Source: Subsaxibacter sp. CAU 1640
GTDB taxonomy: Bacteria; Bacteroidota; Bacteroidia; Flavobacteriales; Flavobacteriaceae
Direction: 5' to 3'
DNA length: 64,000 nucleotides
Assembly (NCBI RefSeq): GCF_023156585.1
Contig: NZ_JALNMI010000004.1
Location: 386,753-450,752, forward strand
Position numbers and translations under genes: made by a program. Below are positions 51,204-59,814 of this stretch, in pieces (within the stretch, counting starts at the first letter, position 1; every line of letters begins with the position of its first letter). A model generated the notes under the pieces. The model saw only the letters and a list, made by a program, of their open reading frames with translations, had not been told where the DNA came from and searched no databases.

Positions 51204-53567
51204 ATGAAACCATTAAAACACATACTGCTTCTTTTATTAGTGGGATATCAATCTGTTTTTGGCCAAAACCTTTTTGAACAATCAAAAGAAGGAAATACCG
51301 AAAACCGTCCCGTTCGGGAATATACATTGACCATCAAGGAAGAAATGGTCAATAAAGCAGGAAAGGACGTAAAAGGAATGACCGTAAATGGCGCCATCCC
51401 TGGTCCCATTTTGGAGTTTACCGAAGGCGAATATGCAGTCATTTATGTAAAAAACGAAATGAAGGAAGAAACCTCTGTCCATTGGCACGGCATCATCATC
51501 CCGAATTTTTATGATGGTGTTCCCTATTTGACCACGCCGCCCATTCGTCCGGGCGAAACTTTTAAATATGAATTTCCAGTGGCACAGTCAGGAACATATT
51601 GGTACCATTCACATACAATGTTGCAGGAACAGAGCGGTGTTTTCGGCTCTATTGTTATCAAACCAAAAGAAAAAACCTTGGATTATGACAGAGATTTAGT
51701 ATTGATGCTTTCCGATTGGACAAATGAAAAACCGATAAATGTGCTACGAAATCTAAAACGTGGCAATGAATGGTACGGAATGAAAAAAGGTACGTCCACA
51801 CCCTTGAACCAAGTGATTGCGCGTTGTGCATTTGGCGCACAGCTTGATTTTTGGCGACAACGGATGGAAGGTGCCGATATAGCCGACATCTATTACCCCG
51901 CTTTTTTGGTAAACGGACAGCAAAATCCCGAATATCCAGATTTTAAAGCTGGCGAAAAAGTACGGTTACGGATTATCAACGGTTCGGCATCTACCCAATT
52001 TTGGATGACTTTTGGTGGCGGAATACCCACGCTGGTTTCTGCCGACGGTCTCAATGTGGAGCCAATACAGAAAAATAAAACCTTCATCGCCATTGCCGAA
52101 ACCTATGATTTTATAGTAACCATTCCAGAAAACGGAAAGATCGAATTCCGTGCAATGGCACAGGACGGTTCGGGCACGGCAACAGCATTCATTGGAAATG
52201 GCAAGCTGCTTCCTGCAGAAGTAGTTCCGCGGCCAGACAAGATAAAAATGATGCAGCAAATGGCAAAGATGGATATGAAAATGGGCGCGCACGCTTTAAA
52301 ATTCCAACCAAAAAAAGACGAACGTTATGAGATGAAAGAAGAATATGGGATGCAAATGGACCATTCCAATATGGATATGAAGAATGAAAAAATGGATATG
52401 AAAATGTCCAAGGACTCAATGATGAACGATACGATGGACCACAGTAAAATGGACCATTCAAAAATGAAGATGGATATGTCCAAAGATTCTATGATGGATA
52501 AAAAAATGGACCATTCCAAAATGAAAATGGACACTATGCAGATGGAAGGAATGGGTATGTTTTCAGAATATAATTACGATTACCTAAAATCACCCGAAAA
52601 AACAACCTATCCTAAAGATATTCCGGTAAAGGAAATCCTCTTGAACCTTACCGGAAATATGAACCGCTATATCTGGAGTATGAACGGCGTGCCCCTTTCG
52701 GAAACCGACCAGATTAAAATAAACCATAAAGAAGTTACCCGAATTACTCTTAACAACCTCACGATGATGCACCACCCAATGCACCTTCACGGCCACTTTT
52801 TTAGGGTCATCAACAAAAATGGAGAATATTCGCCCTTAAAACATACGGTCAACGTTCCGCCAATGGGCGAAGTGACCATTGAGTTCTACGGTAACGAGTA
52901 CGGCGATTGGTTCTTCCATTGCCACATCCTGTACCATATGATGAGCGGGATGGCAAGGGTTATGAGCTATGACACGCCAAGGGACGACCGTTTGAACGGA
53001 TATCCCATAAGCGGTTTGATTACCGAGGCTGATAAATATTACACTTGGGCGATGGTGGATGCGGCATCGCATATGACGGAATTTAACTTTGTAACCTCAA
53101 ACATTCGCAACCAGTTCAATGTAATGGCCGAGTATGGTTGGAATCAAAATTTGGAAGCAGAAATAACCTACGAACGTTATCTGCACGATTATTTAAGGGT
53201 GTTTGGTGGTGTAAATATCGAGAATGAAATGGAAGACAGTTTGGATGAACTTTCTACTACAGCCATTGCTGGAGTCCGGTTTTTGGCACCCTATCTATTC
53301 AATCTCGATGTGCGTATTGACAACAAGTTGCGCCCACAGATTAGTTTGAGCCGTGAAATCCTCATTTTCCCAAGAACGGCCATTTTTGGCAGTTATGAAT
53401 ACCAAGCAGATTTTGGGTGGGTAAATGACCTTCCAGCTGAAGACAATTTTGCAAAGGAAGTTGTTTGGAATGCAGGTATCGAATATTTCCTATCAAGAAA
53501 CTTTTCATTGATGGCGAGCTACGACAACCGTTTTGGTGCAGGTGGTGGTTTATCCGTGAGATTTTAA
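51204..53567 (+). CDS. copA: Multicopper oxidase with Met-rich segment and C-terminal outer-membrane-like domain
   Basis: The 787-residue protein has a signal peptide and multicopper oxidase ligands: HWHG (His93, His95), WYHSH, HHPMHLHGHFF (about residue 523) and HCHILYHMMSGM (about 572). Between them, residues 376-452 carry a Met/His/Asp repeat region (MDHSKM and MSKDSMMD units), likely Cu(I)-binding. Residues 600-787 look like a CopB-type beta barrel ending in LSVRF with terminal Phe, so this would be an oxidase joined to an outer-membrane anchor. It would oxidise Cu(I) to Cu(II) in the periplasm. Confidence 0.9.
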   Translation: MKPLKHILLLLLVGYQSVFGQNLFEQSKEGNTENRPVREYTLTIKEEMVNKAGKDVKGMTVNGAIPGPILEFTEGEYAVIYVKNEMKEETSVHWHGIIIPNFYDGVPYLTTPPIRPGETFKYEFPVAQSGTYWYHSHTMLQEQSGVFGSIVIKPKEKTLDYDRDLVLMLSDWTNEKPINVLRNLKRGNEWYGMKKGTSTPLNQVIARCAFGAQLDFWRQRMEGADIADIYYPAFLVNGQQNPEYPDFKAGEKVRLRIINGSASTQFWMTFGGGIPTLVSADGLNVEPIQKNKTFIAIAETYDFIVTIPENGKIEFRAMAQDGSGTATAFIGNGKLLPAEVVPRPDKIKMMQQMAKMDMKMGAHALKFQPKKDERYEMKEEYGMQMDHSNMDMKNEKMDMKMSKDSMMNDTMDHSKMDHSKMKMDMSKDSMMDKKMDHSKMKMDTMQMEGMGMFSEYNYDYLKSPEKTTYPKDIPVKEILLNLTGNMNRYIWSMNGVPLSETDQIKINHKEVTRITLNNLTMMHHPMHLHGHFFRVINKNGEYSPLKHTVNVPPMGEVTIEFYGNEYGDWFFHCHILYHMMSGMARVMSYDTPRDDRLNGYPISGLITEADKYYTWAMVDAASHMTEFNFVTSNIRNQFNVMAEYGWNQNLEAEITYERYLHDYLRVFGGVNIENEMEDSLDELSTTAIAGVRFLAPYLFNLDVRIDNKLRPQISLSREILIFPRTAIFGSYEYQADFGWVNDLPAEDNFAKEVVWNAGIEYFLSRNFSLMASYDNRFGAGGGLSVRF
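52369..52545 (+). repeat. Imperfect tandem repeats coding for Met/His-rich units
   Basis: ATGGACCATTCCAAAATG-type units recur, coding for MDHSKM and MSKDSMMD repeats inside the multicopper oxidase. Copies differ by synonymous and conservative changes, which indicates age and selection. Confidence 0.75.
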
Positions 53568-53618
53568 TAATTCAATAAATAGTAAACAAAAACAAGTATT
53601 AATCTAAATCAGAAAAAA

Positions 53619-54242
53619 ATGAAAAAAGTAAAAGTAACAACAGCAATTTTGGCAATGGCTTTCGTAAGCCTAACAGCAATGTCCTGCAAAGACGGTAAAA
53701 AAGAAAATTCGGAAGATGCGATGCATTCTGAAATGAATCACGATGAAATGAATCACGACGAAGGTATGAACCACGATGAAATGACCGTATCAAATGATTC
53801 TATGGATAGCAATGCACAAACAACGGATGCAAAGCAGGTTTTGGCGGATTATATGACTTTAAAGGAAGCATTGGTGGCCACCAATAAGGACGATGCCGCA
53901 AAAGCTGGCAAAAAGTTGGAAAACACCTTAAATGGCTTTGATGTGAACAGTTACACAGCCGAACAACAAACAGAATTGAAGGACATCATCGCAGATGCCA
54001 AGGAACACGCAGAACATATCGGCAAAAGTGAAATGGACCACCAACGCGAGCATTTCAAAACCTTGAGCAAGGATATGATGGATATGGTCGCCATTACGGG
54101 AACTGAAAATACCTTGTACCAACAATTTTGTCCAATGTATGATGGTGGAAGTGCTTGGTTAAGTATGGAAAAGGAAATAAAAAACCCATACTACGGCAGC
54201 AAAATGATGGCCTGCGGTAAAGTGCAGAAGGAAATTAATTAA
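53619..54242 (+). CDS. DUF3347 lipoprotein with Met/His-rich N terminus
   Basis: The 207-residue protein has a lipobox (VSLTAMSC, Cys at 24), a run of MNHDE-type repeats (residues 40-56) and DUF3347 (LADYMTLKEALVATNKDDAAK; QFCPMYDGGSAWLSMEKEIKNPYYGSKMM). The CPM...MMACG pair is typical of Cu-related DUF3347. A homologous domain occurs at the C terminus of the adaptor at 59815. It probably binds and hands over periplasmic copper. Confidence 0.88.
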   Translation: MKKVKVTTAILAMAFVSLTAMSCKDGKKENSEDAMHSEMNHDEMNHDEGMNHDEMTVSNDSMDSNAQTTDAKQVLADYMTLKEALVATNKDDAAKAGKKLENTLNGFDVNSYTAEQQTELKDIIADAKEHAEHIGKSEMDHQREHFKTLSKDMMDMVAITGTENTLYQQFCPMYDGGSAWLSMEKEIKNPYYGSKMMACGKVQKEIN

Positions 54243-54246
54243 TCAT

Positions 54247-54291
54247 AACCTTCAAGGCATTTTCCGCCCTTCCGGGGTTAGCTTGAAGGTT
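54247..54291 (+). terminator. Intergenic hairpin after DUF3347
   Basis: AACCTTCAAG (54247-54256) pairs with CTTGAAGGTT (54282-54291); the loop has a further CCC/GGG stem. It may attenuate or stabilise the transcript. Confidence 0.6.
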
Positions 54292-54306
54292 TAATTCAAT
54301 GACTGA

Positions 54307-54762
54307 ATGAAAATCCTAAAAACCATAGTGCTCATTTTATTGATAGCTTTTTTAGCAATCCAATTCTTACCAACTGAAAGAAACGAAAGTGATGTGATTC
54401 CAAAAACGGATTTTCTGTTGGTCAACAATCCACCGGAAAATATCAGTACACTGTTGAAGGAATCCTGCTATGATTGCCACAGTAACAATACCGAATATCC
54501 GTGGTACAATAAAATTCAGCCTGCTGCTTGGTATTTGGAAGACCATATAAAGGAAGGAAAGGCAGAGCTTAATTTTAATGAATGGGAAAACTATTCAGAT
54601 AGAAGAAAAAACAGCAAATTAAAATCCATCATAAACCAGATTAAGGATGATGAAATGCCTTTATCGTCCTATACTTTGATTCATCGGGATGCGATTTTAT
54701 CAGATGCTGAAAAGAAAACCTTGATTGATTATATGACTAAAATAAAAGATAGTTTAGAGTAA
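54307..54762 (+). CDS. Haem-binding domain protein
   Basis: The 151-residue protein has one N-terminal membrane/signal segment (LKTIVLILLIAFLAIQFL) and a haem c site CYDCHSNNTEYPWYNKIQPA (CxxCH at residues about 56-60), followed by the pattern KIQPAAWYLEDHIKEGK and a DEMPLSSY near the end. This fits the Bacteroidota haem-binding domain family (PF14376). It may be an electron or metal partner of the copper system. No other cytochrome genes are near. Confidence 0.85.
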   Translation: MKILKTIVLILLIAFLAIQFLPTERNESDVIPKTDFLLVNNPPENISTLLKESCYDCHSNNTEYPWYNKIQPAAWYLEDHIKEGKAELNFNEWENYSDRRKNSKLKSIINQIKDDEMPLSSYTLIHRDAILSDAEKKTLIDYMTKIKDSLE

Positions 54763-54765
54763 AGT

Positions 54766-54830
54766 CCTGATGTGGGAAGGGAATGGAATTTTTTTCATTG
54801 TTGATTAGTTAAAACCCTTCCCAAGTCAGG
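54766..54830 (+). terminator. Hairpin between haem protein and permease
   Basis: GGGAAGGG (54774-54781) pairs with CCCTTCCC (54815-54822), and CCTGA (54766-54770) with TCAGG (54826-54830). A 33-nt loop reduces terminator certainty. Confidence 0.55.
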
Positions 54831-54848
54831 CACAAAAAAGAGTATAGT

Positions 54849-56072
54849 ATGGACAATTTTCTAAAACAATGGGGCGAGGCAGCCTATACAACTACTGGAT
54901 TTTTCTGGATGGCACTATGGGCTTTTGCGCTTGGCTACATCATCAGCAGTATGATTCAGGTTTTTGTGACCGAAAAAAAGATGCAGGAAACAATGGGCGA
55001 AAAGGAAGGCAAAGGCGTTTTGCTCGGTACATTTTTCGGCTTTATCAGCAGTTCGTGCAGTTTTGCGGCATTGGCATCAACAAAGTCACTTTTCAAAAAA
55101 GGGGCGAGTTTTGTGTCGTCAATAGCTTTTCTATTGGCATCAACCAATTTGGTTATCGAACTCGGAATTATTATTTCCATCTTTCTCGGTTGGCAATTTG
55201 TTGTTGGAGAATATGTGGGTGGAATTCTATTAATACTTATTTCTTGGTTATTGATTCGATTGATAAATCCAAAAAAACTCATAGAGAAAGCGCGAAAAAA
55301 CCTAAAGGATAAGGACAATGATGATATGGACGGTTCCAAATCGTGGAAAAAGAAAATACAGTCGGAAAAAGGATGGGCAAAGGTTTCAAAACAATACGGG
55401 ATGGAATGGAAAATGGTCTGGAAAGACGTTACCGTAGGCTTTACCATTGCGGGAATCGTAGCGGCTTTTGTACCGGATTCCTTCTTTCAAACCTTGTTTA
55501 TCAATAGTGGGAACGGCAATACCGATTTTACATTTTTTCAAATCCTCGAACACATTATTGTTGGTCCGGTCGCTGCATTTTTGACCTTTATTGGTTCAAT
55601 GGGAAATATTCCTTTGGCTGCTTTATTATTTGGTAAAGGTGTAAGTTTTGCAGGCGTTATGGCTTTTATTTTTAGTGATTTGGTAGTGTTTCCAATACTT
55701 CGTATCAATGCCAAATATTATGGTTGGAAAATGTCGCTTTTCATTTTGTTCTTGTTGTTCACAGCACTTATCGGCGCGTCCTTGCTTTTACATTATTCAT
55801 TCGATTTATTGAGCATTCTGCCAGATCCATCACAAGTAAAAATTCAGGATAGCAAATACTTTAAGTTAGATTATACCTTCTTTTTAAACATCGCTTTTCT
55901 GGTATTATCTGGTTTTTTAATCTATCTAGGATTTTTCAAAAGGAAAGATGTAAAACAAATGAAGGAAATGGCACCCAAAAGCCAACTGCTGGAAAATATA
56001 CTTAAATATGCCGCATTGGTAAGCTACGTTTGGCTAGCGGGCGGTTTGATTGTGAAATTTTTTATTAACTGA
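54849..56072 (+). CDS. DUF318/ArsP-like permease
   Basis: The 407-residue protein has about ten membrane spans in two groups. FFGFISSSCSFAALASTKSLFKKGASFVSSIAFLLASTNLV (in pieces; residues about 57-100) and FIGSMGNIPLAALLFGKGVSFAGVMAFIFSDL are the two conserved repeats of the PF03773 permease family, with a central cytosolic loop. Family members include ArsP, a methylarsenical exporter. Here the substrate is probably a metal or metalloid; it is co-linear with copper genes. The next gene begins 2 bp after the stop. Confidence 0.88.
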   Translation: MDNFLKQWGEAAYTTTGFFWMALWAFALGYIISSMIQVFVTEKKMQETMGEKEGKGVLLGTFFGFISSSCSFAALASTKSLFKKGASFVSSIAFLLASTNLVIELGIIISIFLGWQFVVGEYVGGILLILISWLLIRLINPKKLIEKARKNLKDKDNDDMDGSKSWKKKIQSEKGWAKVSKQYGMEWKMVWKDVTVGFTIAGIVAAFVPDSFFQTLFINSGNGNTDFTFFQILEHIIVGPVAAFLTFIGSMGNIPLAALLFGKGVSFAGVMAFIFSDLVVFPILRINAKYYGWKMSLFILFLLFTALIGASLLLHYSFDLLSILPDPSQVKIQDSKYFKLDYTFFLNIAFLVLSGFLIYLGFFKRKDVKQMKEMAPKSQLLENILKYAALVSYVWLAGGLIVKFFIN

Positions 56073-56074
56073 TT

Positions 56075-56632
56075 ATGACAAAAACACTTCACATAAAAAA
56101 TATGGTCTGCGATAGGTGTAAATCAACTGTAATACGTGAGTTGAATACTTTGGGTTATGACATAAAATCGGTTGAATTAGGGCAAATAATTTTAGATGAG
56201 AAAAAATCAATCCAAAATTCCAAATTGGAAAAAGAACTAAAAAAACACGGTTTTGAAATTATACAAGAGGAAACAGAAGTTTTGATTGAAGAAATGAAAA
56301 TTGTCCTTATCAAAAAAATTGAAAATCAGGACGATGCAAATATCTCTTCTTTTTTGACCAAAACGTTTAATAAATCCTATTCGGCTTTGAGTAAAGTGTT
56401 CAGCAAAACCGAAGGAATGACCATTGAGAAATATGAAATAAATCTAAAGATTGAAAAGGTAAAAGAACTGATACAATTGGGACAACTGAATTTTTCAGAA
56501 ATAGCATATACACTCAATTATAATAATAGTGGCCATTTGGCAAAGCAGTTTAAAAATGTAACGGGAATGTCAATGACAGAATTTAAGAATTTACAAAAAT
56601 GGAATAGGAAATCCCTTGACCAAATTGTATAA
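56075..56632 (+). CDS. HMA-AraC fusion regulator (copper sensor)
   Basis: The 185-residue protein has an N-terminal heavy-metal-associated domain (HIKNMVCDRCKST, Cys12 and Cys15) and a C-terminal AraC-type HTH (IEKVKELIQLGQLNFSEIAYTLNYNNSGHLAKQFKNVTGMSM). A metal-binding CxxC module on an AraC regulator would sense Cu(I) in the cytosol. It follows the permease by 2 bp and precedes copA by 74 bp, which makes local autoregulation likely. I regard this as a natural fusion rather than an artefact. Confidence 0.9.
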   Translation: MTKTLHIKNMVCDRCKSTVIRELNTLGYDIKSVELGQIILDEKKSIQNSKLEKELKKHGFEIIQEETEVLIEEMKIVLIKKIENQDDANISSFLTKTFNKSYSALSKVFSKTEGMTIEKYEINLKIEKVKELIQLGQLNFSEIAYTLNYNNSGHLAKQFKNVTGMSMTEFKNLQKWNRKSLDQIV

Positions 56633-56706
56633 GGATTATCCCTAATTGTGCATATAAATGGAAATTGGGGCACTTAATTTTGGATAATAATTCAATATAA
56701 TAAAAA

Positions 56707-59205
56707 ATGAAACACACCTATCACATCCACGGAATGACCTGCAACGGTTGCCGAAGCCACGTAGAAAGTACACTTTCAAAAGTTGAAGGTGTAACATCTG
56801 CCTCGGTCAATTTGGAAAAAGCCGAAACAACCATAGAAACGCAAAACCATATTCCATTGGAAAAGTTTCAAGAAGCCTTAAAAAATGACGGTGGGCGTTA
56901 CAGCATCCATAATATCGGAGAACATCATCATTCCGATGACAAAAAAGTAGAAAAACCAAAAGGCAAAGGAACTGGAACTTTTTACTGCCCAATGCACTGC
57001 GAAGACGATAAAACCTATGATAAACCTGGCGATTGCCCTGTCTGCGGAATGGACTTGGTGGAAGAGCAAAATCTGTCGGCAACAACGTCCGAACAATGGA
57101 CCTGCCCAATGCATCCGGAAATCGTTAAGGACGAGCCGGGGGCCTGCCCAATCTGTGGGATGGATTTGGTACCGATGCAGCCTGATATTTCTTCAGAGGA
57201 AAAAACCTATCAAAAACTGCTCAAGAAATTTTGGATTGCAGTCGCTTTTACCTTGCCCATTTTCCTAATGGCAATGAGCGAAATGATTCCCAACAATCCA
57301 TTATACCAAGTAATGGAACAGAAGTATTGGAACTGGATTCAGTTTGCCTTATCGATACCTGTGGTTTTTTATGCTACTTGGATGTTCTTTGAACGGGCTT
57401 ACAGAAGTATAAAAACGTGGAACCTCAATATGTTTACCTTAATCGGTATTGGCGCGGGCGCAGCGTGGTTGTTCAGCGTTTTCGGGATGCTCTTTCCCGA
57501 TTTCTTTCCGGCACAATTTAAAACAGATTCTGGCGCAGTACACGTATATTTTGAAGCTGCAACTGTTATTTTAACCTTGGTTTTATTGGGTCAGGTTCTC
57601 GAAGCCCGTGCACACAGCAAAACAAATTCGGCTGTCAAGGAATTATTGAAGCTCGCACCAAACAAAGCTATTCTGGTTAAGAATGGCAAGGAAGGAGAAG
57701 TTGCGATTGATTCAATTAAGTTGGGCGATATCCTTCGCGTAAAACCAGGTGATAAAATTCCTGTTGACGGCGTCATTTCCGAAGGAAATACAACAGTTGA
57801 CGAATCTATGATTACAGGAGAACCCATTCCCGTAAGTAAAAGCGAAGGCGACAAAGTAAGCAGTGGAACTATCAACGGCAACCAATCATTTTTAATGAAA
57901 GCCGAAAAAGTTGGTTCCGATACCTTGCTTTCCCAAATCATCCAAATGGTCAATAACGCCAGTCGCAGTCGTGCGCCCATCCAAAAATTGGCAGATACGG
58001 TCTCGGGATATTTTGTGCCTATCGTTGTTCTTATTTCAATCATAACATTTATAGTTTGGGCAATTTTTGGACCCGAGCCTGTTTATGTTTATGCTTTTGT
58101 AAATGCAATAGCCGTACTCATCATTGCCTGTCCTTGTGCACTCGGTTTGGCTACACCAATGTCCGTAATGGTGGGCGTTGGGAAAGGTGCGCAAAACGGT
58201 GTACTGATTAAAAATGCGGAAGCCCTCGAAAAAATGGATAAGGTAGATACTTTGATTATCGATAAAACCGGAACCATAACCGAAGGTAAACCAACCGTTG
58301 AAAAGATTGGTGCTTTTGGGATGGAATTTTCTGAAAATGAAGTATTGCAACACATTGTTTCCCTTAACAATATGAGTGAACATCCACTCGCTGAAGCTAC
58401 CGTGAAATATGGTAAAGAAAAGAAAACGGAGTTTTTAGAAACAAAAAACTTTAGTGCTGTTACCGGAAAAGGTGTTGAAGGAACGGTAAACGGAAAAATG
58501 GTTGCTTTGGGCAACGCAAAAATGATGGAATATGCCGAGGCTCAATTGACTTCTGAAATGGAAACCGAAGCACAAAGCTTTCAAAAGCAGGGAAAAACAG
58601 TTTCCTATTTGTCAATCGATTCAAAAGTTGTGGGATATGTCGTCATTGGCGATAAAATAAAAGGAACCAGTGCCAACGCAATTAAAGCACTTCAGGATAA
58701 GGGAATTGCAGTAATTATGCTCACTGGCGATAATCGCGACACTGCCCAAGCGGTCGCAAAGGAACTAAACCTTGCCGATTTTAAAGCAGGAATGTTGCCC
58801 GAAAACAAACTGCAAGAGGTAGAAAAATTACAGAACAGAGGAAAAATTGTTGCAATGGCTGGCGACGGCATCAACGATGCCCCAGCCTTGGCAAAAAGCG
58901 ATGTGGGCATCGCAATGGGAACGGGAACCGATGTTGCCATAGAAAGTGCGATGATTACCTTGGTAAAAGGCGATTTGCACGGCATCGTCAAAGCAAGGGA
59001 TTTGAGTGATAACGTGATGCGGAACATTAAGCAAAATTTATTTTGGGCACTGGGCTACAATATTCTGGGCATCCCAATCGCGGCAGGTGTTCTCTTTCCT
59101 GTGTTCGGGTTGTTATTGTCGCCTATGATAGCGGCATTGGCAATGAGCTTTAGCTCGGTTTCGGTCATTGCAAATTCCTTACGATTAAGAAATATTAAAC
59201 TATGA
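56707..59205 (+). CDS. copA: Copper-translocating P1B-type ATPase
   Basis: The 832-residue protein has an HMA domain (Cys12, Cys15 in GMTCNGC), two heavy-metal-binding modules (CPMHCEDD...CPVCGMDL and CPMHPEIV...CPICGMDL) and the P-type core: CPC in IIACPCALGLA, DKTGTITEGK (phosphorylated Asp), SEHPLAEA (HP motif) and AGDGINDAPALA. The last helix reads AMSFSSVSVIANSLRL, the Met/Ser pattern of Cu(I) ATPases. It exports Cu(I) from the cytosol. It is followed 16 bp later by DUF305. Confidence 0.96.
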   Translation: MKHTYHIHGMTCNGCRSHVESTLSKVEGVTSASVNLEKAETTIETQNHIPLEKFQEALKNDGGRYSIHNIGEHHHSDDKKVEKPKGKGTGTFYCPMHCEDDKTYDKPGDCPVCGMDLVEEQNLSATTSEQWTCPMHPEIVKDEPGACPICGMDLVPMQPDISSEEKTYQKLLKKFWIAVAFTLPIFLMAMSEMIPNNPLYQVMEQKYWNWIQFALSIPVVFYATWMFFERAYRSIKTWNLNMFTLIGIGAGAAWLFSVFGMLFPDFFPAQFKTDSGAVHVYFEAATVILTLVLLGQVLEARAHSKTNSAVKELLKLAPNKAILVKNGKEGEVAIDSIKLGDILRVKPGDKIPVDGVISEGNTTVDESMITGEPIPVSKSEGDKVSSGTINGNQSFLMKAEKVGSDTLLSQIIQMVNNASRSRAPIQKLADTVSGYFVPIVVLISIITFIVWAIFGPEPVYVYAFVNAIAVLIIACPCALGLATPMSVMVGVGKGAQNGVLIKNAEALEKMDKVDTLIIDKTGTITEGKPTVEKIGAFGMEFSENEVLQHIVSLNNMSEHPLAEATVKYGKEKKTEFLETKNFSAVTGKGVEGTVNGKMVALGNAKMMEYAEAQLTSEMETEAQSFQKQGKTVSYLSIDSKVVGYVVIGDKIKGTSANAIKALQDKGIAVIMLTGDNRDTAQAVAKELNLADFKAGMLPENKLQEVEKLQNRGKIVAMAGDGINDAPALAKSDVGIAMGTGTDVAIESAMITLVKGDLHGIVKARDLSDNVMRNIKQNLFWALGYNILGIPIAAGVLFPVFGLLLSPMIAALAMSFSSVSVIANSLRLRNIKL

Positions 59206-59221
59206 TTAAAACTCAAAAACT

Positions 59222-59704
59222 ATGGAACATTCAAATCAACACCAAAGCAAAGGCAATTACACAAAATTCATTTTGATGCTCGGCGCATCTTTTATCGCAA
59301 TGTACATCACAATGTACCTTAACACATATCAAATTGACCACGTTTATTTCAGCCTCACACGTTTCTATATGAGTTGTTTGGGCATTGCTTGTATGGCAGT
59401 AATAATGTGGTTTTTTATGCGGAAAATGTACCAAAACAAGAAAAAAAACATCGCAATTTTGTTGGGAAGTTTAGTGCTTTTTGTTAGCGCACTTGGGCTT
59501 GTAAGGGCTCAAAGTCCTATTATTGGAGATATCCTTTGGATGAAGGCAATGATTCCACACCATTCCATCGCAATTTTAACAAGTGAAAGAGCCGACATAC
59601 AAGATCCAGAGGTCAGAAAATTGGCAGATGATATTATCGAGGCACAGCGTAAAGAAATAGGGGAAATGAAAGATATGATAAAGCGTTTGCAAGCAGCAAA
59701 ATAA
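59222..59704 (+). CDS. DUF305 domain membrane protein
   Basis: The 160-residue protein has three or four membrane spans in the N-terminal 105 residues and a C-terminal DUF305 helix (MKAMIPHHSIAILTSERADI, then EVRKLADDIIEAQRKEIGEMKDMIKRLQ). The His/Met pattern suits Cu binding. DUF305 genes often accompany copper exporters. It is 16 bp after copA. Confidence 0.88.
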   Translation: MEHSNQHQSKGNYTKFILMLGASFIAMYITMYLNTYQIDHVYFSLTRFYMSCLGIACMAVIMWFFMRKMYQNKKKNIAILLGSLVLFVSALGLVRAQSPIIGDILWMKAMIPHHSIAILTSERADIQDPEVRKLADDIIEAQRKEIGEMKDMIKRLQAAK

Positions 59705-59715
59705 TATTGAACACC

Positions 59716-59759
59716 AAACCTAATAGTCCCGAAACTTCGGGATAAAACCTGTTAGGTTT
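59716..59759 (+). terminator. Two-stem hairpin after DUF305
   Basis: AAACCTAA (59716-59723) pairs with TTAGGTTT (59752-59759), enclosing TCCCGAA (59727-59733) with TTCGGGA (59736-59742). It has a short T run, and its position after DUF305 suggests that the copA transcript ends here. Confidence 0.65.
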
Positions 59760-59776
59760 ATACAGATAAATTGTCT

Positions 59777-59796
59777 GGTCGAGCGTAGTCGAGACC
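59777..59796. repeat. Short GGTCGAG-type dispersed palindrome
   Basis: GGTCGAGCGTAGTCGAGACC is nearly self-complementary. Sequences of the form TCTCGACTNCGCTCGAC are dispersed, REP-like elements that I associate with Bacteroidota genomes. Only one copy is in this window. Confidence 0.5.
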
Positions 59797-59814
59797 TACT
59801 TAATTATAACTATT

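Noticed and set aside
54956-55447. 163-codon antisense ORF on the minus strand inside the permease gene
   Set aside because: It is fully contained in a well-conserved permease gene, has no family signature, and such shadows are common opposite hydrophobic proteins.
57591-58514. Several antisense ORFs in the copA ATPase gene
   Set aside because: They are shadows of the conserved ATPase reading frame, without any independent support.
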